22,552 nt of DNA from Treponema sp. UBA3649 (GTDB lineage: Bacteria > Spirochaetota > Spirochaetia > Treponematales > Treponemataceae). A program made the position numbers and the translations under genes. Location of the stretch: positions 1 through 22,552 of the forward strand of contig DFKI01000052.1 in assembly GCA_002373325.1 (NCBI GenBank), given 5' to 3'. Of this stretch, positions 7,658 to 15,906 are shown in pieces; the stretch's first letter is position 1, and each line of letters begins with the position of its first letter. Below the pieces are notes generated by a model. The model was not told where the DNA came from, did no database searches, and saw only the letters and a list, made by a program, of their open reading frames with translations.

Positions 7658-9793
7658 ATGGAAAAAAAATCAACTCTTGCAAATCATCTTACGCTCTCCG
7701 TCACAATCATTCTCGGATTGCTCTTCGGGATGCAGACGGCTTTTGCTCTTCCTCCTTTGGAACAGCAGGTTCCCTATCATTCTTACACTTATGGAATCTG
7801 GGACACGAGCGTTCCTGCACATCCTGCTTATGAACCTGAGCGTACTCTCACCGGAACCGATTTGGGCATAGGCTCTCTCAGTGACCCTGAGGATTTGTGC
7901 CGTGACAATGAGGGAAACATCTGCATACTCGACGCTGGAAACGAAAGGATTGTCAGAATTTCAAGCGACATGAAACTTCTTGACGTGATTGACCTTGCCT
8001 CCGACGATGTTTATGAGAGCGGTGTGGAGCTGGTGGAGCCGCTTGGGATTTGCTTTGATAAAAACGGACTTCTCTACATAGCCGACCGTGGTGCCGAGGC
8101 TGTCTTTGTTTGCAACGGCGACGGAACTCTGATTAGAAAAATCATGAAGCCTGAGAGCGACCTGCTTGATGAGGAATCACTTTTCCAGCCGACGAAACTT
8201 CTTGTGGATCATCTTGGAATTCTCTACGTGCTTTCTTTCGGTTCCTTCGAGGGGGCGTATACTTTCGACGAGAACGGTGATTTCCTTGGGTTCTTCGGAT
8301 CGAACAAAGTCAACGTCACGTCCAATCTTCTTTACGACCGCTTCTGGAGGCTCATCTCAACCAAGGCTCAGAGAGAAAGAATGGCGCGTTATGTTCCGAT
8401 TGAGTACGTGAATTTTTCTATCGACACTGACGGCTTCATCTATACTGTTTCGAATTTCGGCGAGCAGGAGCAGAAGGGGCAGGTGAGAAAACTCAATCCG
8501 CTTTCACAGAACATTCTTTTTAAGGGTCAGAAACCGGAGCTTGCATTTTTCGGTGACACGGAGAACACTTACTCAAACAGGGTCGAGCGTTCGGCACTGG
8601 TCGCGGTGGATGTTGATGACGACGGATTTATCAGCGTGCTTGATTCGGAGAGGGGCAGAATCTTCCAGTATGATCAGGACTGCAATCTTCTTGCAATCTT
8701 CGGAGGTTACGGAAATCAGGTGGGAACGATGACAAATCCATCTGACCTTGTTAGCTCGGGCGGAAAGATTTTTGTTCTGGACAGCGTGAAATCCAACCTC
8801 ACGGTCTTTTCTCTCACCGACTACGGAAGGGCAATCCACGAGGCCACGTCACTTTACGACGACGGATTTTTTGAGGCGGCCCTTGAGCCTTGGTTCTCTG
8901 CCTTGAAAATGGACCGGACAAATCATCTGACCTTGCGTGGAATCGGCCGTGCGTATGAGAGGCTCGGTCGTTACAAGGAGGCGATGGAATATTACAGGCA
9001 GGGTGAGTCGCGGAAATTTTACAGCGATGCTTTCCATGAGTACAGGACGGCGGCTCTGAGAAAACATTTCGGACTTGTCATGGCCGTGATAATTTTGATT
9101 CTGCTCGTTCCTTTTTTCGTGTGGCTCTACCGTAAAATCAGACCGAAAAAAAATGTCGCCGTGGATCATGCGCGCTACGTTTCAAAATATCGCTTTCCGT
9201 TTTATCTTTGCCTTCATCCGTTCAAGGGGTGGGAGGAACTCAAGCATGAGAAGCAGGGCTCGCTTTGGTTTGCGAATGTGATGATGGCGGTGTGGTTCAT
9301 TTTGAAAATCTTCGAGTACCAGTACACGGGATTCATCTTCAACGGGAACCGTCTTGACCGAATGAACCTGCTGATTATCTTCGCGTCTTCTGTCGGTGCG
9401 ATTTTTTTGTGGAGTGTCTGCAACTGGGCTGTGTGCACATTGTTTGACGGAAAGGGAAGTTTTAAGGAAGTGTGGATTTTCAGCGCTTACTCAAGGATGA
9501 CGTGGATTCTGATGGAAATACCGATTCTGATTTTGAGCAACGTGATTGTGCGCGAGGAGGGATTTTTCCTTGGACTTCTTATGACTTTGCAGACCGGGCT
9601 TGGTCTTCTCCAAATGCTTCTTGCAATCCGTGCCGTGCATCAGTATTCAATGAAGAAAACCGTCGCTTCAATTCTCATCACTCTGTTGGGAATCGTGCTT
9701 GTGATTTTGATTGTCCTTCTCTTCGTGTCTCTTTTCGCACAGATTTGGTCATTCGCGCAAACTTTGTCCCAGGAAATCATGATGAGGCTTTAG
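7658..9793 (+). CDS. NHL-propeller / TPR-like / YIP1-like membrane protein
   Basis: Membrane protein of 711 aa with an unusual domain chain. A signal peptide or anchor (about 1-30) leads to about six NHL-type repeats at roughly 75-390, for example ICILDAGNERIVRI, LLYIADRGAEAVFV, GFISVLDSERGRIFQYD and IFVLDSVKSNLTVFS, which should fold as a beta-propeller outside the cytoplasm. A TPR-like helical stretch (about 400-465; RAYERLGRYKEAMEYYRQGE) follows. Then come a membrane helix at about 471-491 and a C-terminal block of four to five helices (about 515-711) that looks like the YIP1 membrane domain (LHPFKGWEELKHEKQGSLWF). It starts four bases after the permease stop behind AAGGAG. Its place between two transporter modules suggests it works with them, but its function is unknown to me. 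No enzyme motif is visible. Confidence 0.8.
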   Translation: MEKKSTLANHLTLSVTIILGLLFGMQTAFALPPLEQQVPYHSYTYGIWDTSVPAHPAYEPERTLTGTDLGIGSLSDPEDLCRDNEGNICILDAGNERIVRISSDMKLLDVIDLASDDVYESGVELVEPLGICFDKNGLLYIADRGAEAVFVCNGDGTLIRKIMKPESDLLDEESLFQPTKLLVDHLGILYVLSFGSFEGAYTFDENGDFLGFFGSNKVNVTSNLLYDRFWRLISTKAQRERMARYVPIEYVNFSIDTDGFIYTVSNFGEQEQKGQVRKLNPLSQNILFKGQKPELAFFGDTENTYSNRVERSALVAVDVDDDGFISVLDSERGRIFQYDQDCNLLAIFGGYGNQVGTMTNPSDLVSSGGKIFVLDSVKSNLTVFSLTDYGRAIHEATSLYDDGFFEAALEPWFSALKMDRTNHLTLRGIGRAYERLGRYKEAMEYYRQGESRKFYSDAFHEYRTAALRKHFGLVMAVIILILLVPFFVWLYRKIRPKKNVAVDHARYVSKYRFPFYLCLHPFKGWEELKHEKQGSLWFANVMMAVWFILKIFEYQYTGFIFNGNRLDRMNLLIIFASSVGAIFLWSVCNWAVCTLFDGKGSFKEVWIFSAYSRMTWILMEIPILILSNVIVREEGFFLGLLMTLQTGLGLLQMLLAIRAVHQYSMKKTVASILITLLGIVLVILIVLLFVSLFAQIWSFAQTLSQEIMMRL

Positions 9794-9804
9794 GAGGATT
9801 TGAA

Positions 9805-12021
9805 ATGAATTTGAAAAGGATTGTTCTTGGATTTGCCGCCTCCATTTCTCTTTTTGTTTCCGCGTCTTTTGCAGAGGCTCCTCTTTCGGCTTTTTATTCG
9901 GATGCGGATTTAAACGGAATGGGATTCAGAAAAAGGGCTTCGTCGGAAAGTCTTGAGCTTTATTTTAACCAGGAGGATTGCATCTTTGCCGTGCGTGTGA
10001 AGGAAAGCGGCTACGTATGGTACTCAAGTCCTTTGGATTGGGAGGATGACGAGGAGGCCTCGGGATTTGCGATGAACACTATGGGCTCTCTTCTTTCAAT
10101 CCGGGCGAAGGATCAGAGAAGTACGTTCAGAACCGCGAACTCAATTGTGAATGTGGTGAGAAGAAACGGTCTTGAGGTGACACCGATTGAAAACGGAATC
10201 CATTTGGAAAATGATTTTACCAGGGACGGAATACTCATCCCGATGGACATTTGTCTTGACGGCGATTCTCTTTTGCTGAGCGTGGATGCTTCTGGGATTG
10301 TTGAGACACCTGACGAGGAGATGGAGCTTGATTTGAATCTTCTTGATTTTGAGCTTGTCCCTTATTTTGGTGCGGCTCCAAAGGGCGAGGAAGGATTTAT
10401 CATGGTTCCCGACGGATCAGGCGCGATGATTCGCTTTGACAACGGAAAGTCTTCGTCCGGATATCAGCAGTATGTATATGGAAGGGATCCTTCAATCGTA
10501 CCTGCGAGAAAGAGAAATGATTTTCAGAACATATCGCTTCCGGTTTATGGAATGTGTCGTGAGGGCGCGGGATTCATCGGTATTTTCGAGGGCTCGAAGG
10601 CGAGGGGAATTCTTAGTGCTGAGACATCAGGACAGCTCACTTCATTCAACGCAGTCTCCCCGGGTTTTGTCGTGCGTGATTTTGATTCCGTCTCATTCAG
10701 GGAAAGGACCGGAACACCGCGTGACGTGAGAATCTACGAAAAGAAATCCTTCGAGAAACTGGACGAGACTTATTCCGTTAGAATCAAATTCCTTAGCGGA
10801 ACGGAGAACTCTCTTGCAGGAATGGCGAGGGCATACAGAAATTATCTCCAGGAAAAATCAGCTTTTCCGAAAGAAAGACATGAGAGCTCACCGTCCCTTG
10901 TTTTGAATTACATTGGAGCCGGCGTGAAAAAAAGAACTGTGCTCGGCATCCCCATGAACGTGAATGTCGCTTATACGAAATTTGATCAGGTTAGGGAATC
11001 CGTGGAAAAACTACGTGCGTCCGGTGTCTCTGATTTTGTCGTGAAATTCGACGGATGGACTTCATCGGGAGTGCTTGGAAAATATCCTGCAAAATCAAAA
11101 CCTGCATCAATTCTTGGAGGAAGTGGGGATTTCAAAAAATTGGTCTCGTGGCTTTCCGAGGAGAACATTCCGTTTTATGCGGGCGCGGATTTTGTGCAGC
11201 TTTATCAGGGTGACATCGTTCGCATAAAGGAGCTTACCGTGAACAGAATGATAAACAAATCTCCCGTGAAGATTCCGGATTACAGGCTCTCCACATACAC
11301 GGACGAAAAGACCAGCGACAACTATCCGTATTATCTGCTCAGGACCGGAAAAGTAAAAAAATATTTCAATGACTTCATGCGTGGATTGAACGGATTACGC
11401 GGATGTGAGGGGCTTGGTCTTGCTCCCGATTCCCTTGGCAACATGCTCTCGACTGATTTCGGAAGGAAGGGGCTTTCAAGAAACGAAACGCTTAGAGAAT
11501 TCTCCTCTCTCCTTGAAGAGACTTCAAAAAATCATCCCTTGTGCTTGAGCCGTCCCTTCGATTACGCGCTTTCCTCAGTCTCATATATCACCGACCTTCC
11601 TGTTGTGTGCAGCCGGTTTGACATAGAGGACGCTTCGGTTCCTTTCTATCAGATGGTGGTCCAGGGGTACATCCCTTACAGCAATGTGGCCGCGAACAGA
11701 AGTCCCACGCTGAAGGACTACAAGCTTTCTCTTCTTTCGACAGGAGCGGACGTCTCTTTCCTGTGGATTTCAAATCATGCTGATTACGTGAGGGACAGCA
11801 GGATGCAATGGTTCATGGATGTTGCCGAGGATGACTGGAGGGAGGATGCAGTGAAACTTTACAAGGAGATTTCTCCAATCACGTCTAAAGTCAGGGGCGC
11901 GGAGATTGTGGATTTCAAAGTGGAAGGTGACGTTCACACAAGTGTTTTTGATAACGGTGTTACCATAATCGTTGATTACGGAAACGGAACATATCGGATT
12001 GATGAAGGAAGTGTAAGATGA
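9805..12021 (+). CDS. Large exported DUF5696-like protein, possible glycoside hydrolase
   Basis: Exported protein of 738 aa. The signal peptide (about 1-23) ends SASFAEA. Residues 25-330 look like a beta-sandwich and hold the segment GFIMVPDGSGAMIRFDNGK followed by YQQYVYGRDPS, which I recognise as the DUF5696 hallmark. Residues about 370-680 alternate beta and alpha, as in a TIM barrel (VSDFVVKFDGWTSSG; GLGLAPDSLGNML; VVCSRFDIED), and a short beta-rich tail (FDNGVTIIVDYGNGTYRID) ends the chain. This order of sandwich, barrel and C-terminal beta domain resembles large glycosidases; candidate acidic residues can be named but not assigned, so hydrolase activity is inference. ATG 9805 follows AGGAGG by seven bases; the in-frame extension back to 9472 overlaps the previous gene and is not used. 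Its stop overlaps the next start (ATGA). Confidence 0.8.
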   Translation: MNLKRIVLGFAASISLFVSASFAEAPLSAFYSDADLNGMGFRKRASSESLELYFNQEDCIFAVRVKESGYVWYSSPLDWEDDEEASGFAMNTMGSLLSIRAKDQRSTFRTANSIVNVVRRNGLEVTPIENGIHLENDFTRDGILIPMDICLDGDSLLLSVDASGIVETPDEEMELDLNLLDFELVPYFGAAPKGEEGFIMVPDGSGAMIRFDNGKSSSGYQQYVYGRDPSIVPARKRNDFQNISLPVYGMCREGAGFIGIFEGSKARGILSAETSGQLTSFNAVSPGFVVRDFDSVSFRERTGTPRDVRIYEKKSFEKLDETYSVRIKFLSGTENSLAGMARAYRNYLQEKSAFPKERHESSPSLVLNYIGAGVKKRTVLGIPMNVNVAYTKFDQVRESVEKLRASGVSDFVVKFDGWTSSGVLGKYPAKSKPASILGGSGDFKKLVSWLSEENIPFYAGADFVQLYQGDIVRIKELTVNRMINKSPVKIPDYRLSTYTDEKTSDNYPYYLLRTGKVKKYFNDFMRGLNGLRGCEGLGLAPDSLGNMLSTDFGRKGLSRNETLREFSSLLEETSKNHPLCLSRPFDYALSSVSYITDLPVVCSRFDIEDASVPFYQMVVQGYIPYSNVAANRSPTLKDYKLSLLSTGADVSFLWISNHADYVRDSRMQWFMDVAEDDWREDAVKLYKEISPITSKVRGAEIVDFKVEGDVHTSVFDNGVTIIVDYGNGTYRIDEGSVR

Positions 12022-12941
12022 GAAAGGATAAGCTTGAGAAAACTGAACTTGCAAAAAAGAAAAGGACGGGTCTTGCGGAGAGAAAGGCAAGGTGGGGCTG
12101 GGTGTTCATCGCTCCCTGGCTCGTGGGATTCATTTTTTTCTTTGCCATCCCGCTCATCAACTCAATCTACTACACGCTGACCGAAATACAGATAAACGAG
12201 GAGGGACTGAATTTCTCATGGGTCGGTCTTGACAACTATGTGAAGGCTTTTACCGTGGACGCGGAGTTTACGAGGGCCATCGTGAACTCAATCCTGAACA
12301 TAATCTATCAGGTGCCGGTTATTGTCTTTTTCAGTCTTTTCATCGCGCTGATTCTGCACGGAGATTTCAGGGGACGCACTCTTATGCGATCCATCTTTTT
12401 CCTTCCGGTAATCATCTCGTCGGGTGTCGTCATCACGATTCTTCAGGAAAATGTTCTTGCAAGCGGAACTGCGGGAGAGACAGCTGCGACTCTTTTTCAA
12501 ACAGGAGCATTGAGCGAGACATTGATTAAGGCAGGACTTCCCGCAAGATTCGTGGAGATTCTTACTCGCACGGTCGGACAGATTTTTGATCTCACGTGGA
12601 AATCGGGAGTGCAGATTCTTTTGATTCTTTCCGCCCTTCATTCCATTCCTGAAAGCATGTACGAGGCCGCGAAGATGGAGGGAGCTACTGCATGGGAAAC
12701 GTTCTGGAAAATCACTTTCATCCTGATTTCGCCGACTTTGGTTCTTGCCGTAATCTATTCCATAATCGACTACTTCACCGACTATTCGAATCAGGTCATG
12801 CGTATGATTGTGGAGTACACCGGGCAGGGACGTTACGAGTACAGCACGACAATCTCCATCGTATATTTTGCGGTGGTCATGGTGCTGATTATGCTCGTCA
12901 ATCTGATTTTGAACCGCGCGTCAAACAAGGCGCTGAACTAA
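12018..12941 (+). CDS. Sugar ABC transporter permease, MalF/LplB type (pair B)
   Basis: Permease subunit of 307 aa, the first of a second importer pair in the same operon. The N-terminus has a lysine/arginine-rich cytoplasmic part followed by RWGWVFIAPWLVGFIFFFAI, the classic MalF-type first helix. The EAA loop is MYEAAKMEGATAWETFWKIT (Glu216, Gly222). It starts by an ATGA overlap with the DUF5696-like gene, with AAGGAAG upstream, so translation is coupled. Sequence resemblance to the pair A MalF-type subunit is only at family level, so this is a distinct transporter and not a recent duplicate. An extra loop (about residues 150-185) follows the third or fourth helix. Confidence 0.92.
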   Translation: MRKDKLEKTELAKKKRTGLAERKARWGWVFIAPWLVGFIFFFAIPLINSIYYTLTEIQINEEGLNFSWVGLDNYVKAFTVDAEFTRAIVNSILNIIYQVPVIVFFSLFIALILHGDFRGRTLMRSIFFLPVIISSGVVITILQENVLASGTAGETAATLFQTGALSETLIKAGLPARFVEILTRTVGQIFDLTWKSGVQILLILSALHSIPESMYEAAKMEGATAWETFWKITFILISPTLVLAVIYSIIDYFTDYSNQVMRMIVEYTGQGRYEYSTTISIVYFAVVMVLIMLVNLILNRASNKALN

Positions 12942-12951
12942 GGAGGCCGTG

Positions 12952-13917
12952 ATGAATGAACTCAAGCAAAAAAAAGTTGCGGAGACAAGCCTGAAAATTG
13001 TTACCGCCATTTTACGGACTCTATTTTTAATCGGCATGGCATACGTCCTTCTCTATCCTGTGCTCTTCCTTTTGTCCAACGCATTCCGGGATCCAGTGGA
13101 CCGTTTGGATCCAACCGTAATCTGGATTCCAAAAAATTTCACCTTGCAGAATTTCCTGCTTGCCGACCAGCTCATAGATTTCCGTCACTCCATTTTGATG
13201 ACTCTGAAAATCCTTGTGCCGTCCGTAATCATTCAGGTCTTCGTCTGTCTCATGGTCGCATACGGATTCGCTCGTTTTAAATTCAAGGGACGCGACATCC
13301 TCTTCACTCTTCTTGTCTTCACAATCGTCGTTCCCACAAACACGCTCATCATTCCCCTTTACGTGAAATTCCATTTCTTCGATTTTTTTGGAATCGGTCA
13401 GCTTCTTCGTCCGTTCAATCATGGAAAGGCAGTCACCATAAATCTTTTGAACACTTCCTGGCCATTTTATCTGATGAGCCTTACCGGAGTGGGAATCAGG
13501 TCGGGACTTTACATCTACATGGTGCGTCAGTTTTTCAAGGGAATGCCCGTGGAGCTTGAGGAGGCGGCTTTCGTTGACGGGTACGGACCTTTCAGGACTT
13601 TTTTACAGGTAATGCTTCCGAACGTTGGCTCCATCGTGATTGTAATAACTTTGTTTTCAATCGTGTGGCACTGGAATGACTATTATCTTTCGGTGATGTT
13701 CTTTACCGATGAGTATCCGCTTTCGGTAAACGTGACACTTTTGCAGGACCGTCTGACTCTTCTCTCACAGAACATGAGCGCGGAGGATATGGCCCTTGCG
13801 GAAAACAGCATCCTGGAGGCATCGTGCTTTGTGGTGATTCTTCCCATGCTGATTTTGTATGTCTTCAGCCAGAGACATTTTACGGAGAGCATAACGCGTA
13901 CAGGTCTTGTCGGCTGA
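12952..13917 (+). CDS. Sugar ABC transporter permease, MalG type (pair B)
   Basis: Permease subunit of 321 aa that completes the second importer pair. The EAA loop is ELEEAAFVDGYGPFRTFLQV (Glu204, Gly210). Six membrane helices are predicted. I chose ATG 12952, five bases after AGGAGG; an in-frame GTG at 12949 is too close to that site. It follows the MalF-type gene by ten bases. The C-terminus FSQRHFTESITRTGLVG is the standard MalG ending. It is the last gene before a terminator-like hairpin. The most likely binding-protein partner is the product of the next gene, which has its own leader. Confidence 0.92.
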   Translation: MNELKQKKVAETSLKIVTAILRTLFLIGMAYVLLYPVLFLLSNAFRDPVDRLDPTVIWIPKNFTLQNFLLADQLIDFRHSILMTLKILVPSVIIQVFVCLMVAYGFARFKFKGRDILFTLLVFTIVVPTNTLIIPLYVKFHFFDFFGIGQLLRPFNHGKAVTINLLNTSWPFYLMSLTGVGIRSGLYIYMVRQFFKGMPVELEEAAFVDGYGPFRTFLQVMLPNVGSIVIVITLFSIVWHWNDYYLSVMFFTDEYPLSVNVTLLQDRLTLLSQNMSAEDMALAENSILEASCFVVILPMLILYVFSQRHFTESITRTGLVG

Positions 13918-13925
13918 TTCGGTTC

Positions 13926-13964
13926 CGGCGGATTTTTCATCCTGATTTTTCCGCTGTGTTTTTT
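13926..13964 (+). terminator. Terminator-like hairpin after the permease operon
   Basis: CGGCGGA (13926-13932) can pair with TCCGCTG (13950-13956), seven pairs with one G-U, and is followed by TGTTTTTTAC. The 17-base loop is longer than ideal, so this may be a partial terminator that sets different levels for the operon and for the binding-protein gene downstream. Confidence 0.5.
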
Positions 13965-14058
13965 ACTTAAAAAAAATTTTTTGGTGAAAAAAATGTAACG
14001 AATTTTTTTTACTGGAATTTTTTTTATAGATTGGCAAGTTCTTTTTAAGGAGGAAAAT
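13965..14058 (+). promoter_or_regulatory. AT-rich leader of the second binding-protein gene
   Basis: About 90 bases dominated by A and T tracts between the hairpin and ATG 14059. TATAGA at 14025-14030 is a possible -10 with no good -35 at the right distance. A 12-base stretch at 14001-14012 (AA, eight T, AC) is identical to 2685-2696 in the divergent control region. A strong AAGGAGG at 14047-14053 precedes the start by five bases, suggesting high translation. Confidence 0.5.
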
Positions 14059-15789
14059 ATGAAAAAGACTAAGCTTTTTGCGTGTCTGACAGGAGCTCTC
14101 GTAGCTTTGTCATCGTTGGCCTTTGCGGGGGAGTGGGACATCAAGGTGTTCCGTCCCGCAGTGAATCCCCGTGATCACAAGAATGATGTCATGGTCCGTG
14201 CAGGTGACAAGTATACCGCCGAGACCGGAGGAAAGGTGACGTATGTTTTGGGCGACTGGGGTACGGTTGAGTCCAAGGTTCTTTCATCAATGGCGGCAGG
14301 TGATCCCATCGACGTTGTTTTTGTACGTGACGCTGATTTTCCGAAATTCCAGGTGAAGGGATATCTGCAGCCTGTGGACGGATATGTGAACACTTCCATG
14401 ACCGTTAGCGGACAACAGATTTTCAACTTTGCGGCAGCCGAGAAAGTCTTCAAATATAACGGCCATTATTACGCTGCGTCCCACATGACAAGCAACCATG
14501 CGTGGCTCGTAATCTACAACAAGACTCTCATGGATGAGAACGGAATCAAGGAAAGCGAGCAGCCAAAGGCTCTGTACGAAAAGGGACAGTGGACATGGGA
14601 TGCCATGGCAAAACTTGCACGCAAACTTACCGCCGACACATCAGGATCAGGTTCCATCGACCGCTGGGGTGTGGGAAACTGGAACACGCGCATCTTCGCA
14701 TACATGAACGGAGTTGAGTTCACGAAGACAGACGCGAGGGGAAATCAGACTCTGAACTTCGAGGATCCCAAGGTGACTGCGGCGCTCTCATATTTGCAGA
14801 CTGCCAAGAACGAGGGTTGGTATCAGCAGGACAACAGCATCATTCAGGACGGAATCGTGAACCGCACTGTAGCGATGGTGATTGGACGTGAGTATGACCC
14901 GGCTTCCATCGTGAAAAAGACAAGGGATGAGATTGCCTATGTCCGTCTTCCTTCTGGACCCAACGTAAAAAAGACACGCCCTGTCCTTGAGTGCGACGGA
15001 TACGGAATCGGTGCCGGATCAAAAAAACAGAAGGCTGCTGGAAAATACATCGAATATGCCTTGAAGGAATGGTATGCTGACGACATCAAAAATCAGAGCA
15101 GCACATGGCCTAAGGAAATGGTTCAGTTCCAGAGAGACATGATCCGCGAGGATCCCTATTATCCTGGACCGTCCGTTGCGGCATTGGATTCCATGCTTGA
15201 TTCTTTCCTTGGTGAGGTCGTGTGGGCCGGAAACTCTCCTGCATCCGCGATTGAAAAATGGACACCAAAGGCGAAGGCTCTTCTTGCTGATGCGAACAAA
15301 CCGGTTGGAAAACTTGAGAAGCTTCCGTTCTCCAAAATCACTCAGGACTTTGAGGGCGTGTCAAGTCCGAACGGATTGGTCTCTTCTTTCGAGGGAATCA
15401 AGAGCGCAAAGATTACGGTTGAAAAATCTGGAATCAAGGGCAAGTCACTCAAAATCACCTATGACCCAGAGAAGGACGGGGCTGAGACTTCCGTTGTGAT
15501 TACCGATGCTGCTAAACTTGGAATCGTCGGATGGCGTGAGTACAAGGTGGAATTTGACGTGAAGGTCGTGGGCAAGGTCGGAAAGAACGCGTCCGTTTTT
15601 GCTCAGGCGTATGCGGATGAACTTCATCAGTACGGATGGATTAACAAATCTGTTTCCGACAACTCCACTGTCTACCATTGCAGCGGAACAATCAAGGACG
15701 TGAACCAGAACGGAAGGATTGGAATTGCGATCGGAATGAAGAACATCAGCGGTGTGCTCATCGACAACATCGTGATCAGTGAAAAGTAA
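14059..15789 (+). CDS. ABC-transporter solute-binding protein with C-terminal carbohydrate-binding-like module
   Basis: Exported binding protein of 576 aa. A clean signal peptide (cleavage near LAFA-GEW, residue 23) is followed by a family-1 solute-binding domain (about 25-425): YVLGDWGTVESKVLSSMAAG, DPIDVVFVRDADFP, YYAASHMTSNHAWLVIYNKT and a Trp/Tyr-rich hinge region. Residues about 430-576 form an added beta-rich domain that opens KITQDFEGV and closes GVLIDNIVISEK, the same frame as the two lipoproteins encoded at 1285-2568. The binding domain resembles those for oligosaccharides, but the ligand cannot be read from sequence. There is no Cys at the cleavage site, so it is probably soluble in the periplasm. 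Its own leader and very strong ribosome-binding site fit the need for excess binding protein over permease. Confidence 0.9.
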   Translation: MKKTKLFACLTGALVALSSLAFAGEWDIKVFRPAVNPRDHKNDVMVRAGDKYTAETGGKVTYVLGDWGTVESKVLSSMAAGDPIDVVFVRDADFPKFQVKGYLQPVDGYVNTSMTVSGQQIFNFAAAEKVFKYNGHYYAASHMTSNHAWLVIYNKTLMDENGIKESEQPKALYEKGQWTWDAMAKLARKLTADTSGSGSIDRWGVGNWNTRIFAYMNGVEFTKTDARGNQTLNFEDPKVTAALSYLQTAKNEGWYQQDNSIIQDGIVNRTVAMVIGREYDPASIVKKTRDEIAYVRLPSGPNVKKTRPVLECDGYGIGAGSKKQKAAGKYIEYALKEWYADDIKNQSSTWPKEMVQFQRDMIREDPYYPGPSVAALDSMLDSFLGEVVWAGNSPASAIEKWTPKAKALLADANKPVGKLEKLPFSKITQDFEGVSSPNGLVSSFEGIKSAKITVEKSGIKGKSLKITYDPEKDGAETSVVITDAAKLGIVGWREYKVEFDVKVVGKVGKNASVFAQAYADELHQYGWINKSVSDNSTVYHCSGTIKDVNQNGRIGIAIGMKNISGVLIDNIVISEK

Positions 15790-15853
15790 TTTGATTTATG
15801 GAAACACAGAATAGTTCGAATGCGGATTATTCTTAATGTCCTTTATTTTGTTC

Positions 15854-15897
15854 AGGCGGCATTTTCAGGGGATTGATTTTCCTTGGGATTGCCGCCT
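15854..15897 (+). other. Stem-loop just upstream of the SGNH hydrolase gene
   Basis: AGGCGGCA (15854-15861) and TGCCGCCT (15890-15897) form a perfect 8-bp GC-rich stem; the loop can fold again (CAGGGGA against TTTTCCTTG with G-U pairs). No T-run follows on either strand, so it is not an ordinary intrinsic terminator. It ends nine bases before ATG 15907, where no clear Shine-Dalgarno site exists. An mRNA processing, stability or translation-control element is possible. Confidence 0.5.
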
Positions 15898-15906
15898 CAT
15901 CAATAG

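Noticed and set aside
9472..9804. Upstream extension of the DUF5696-like frame
   Set aside because: It overlaps the end of the NHL-YIP1 gene in another frame; ATG 9805 has a near-perfect ribosome-binding site followed by a signal peptide.
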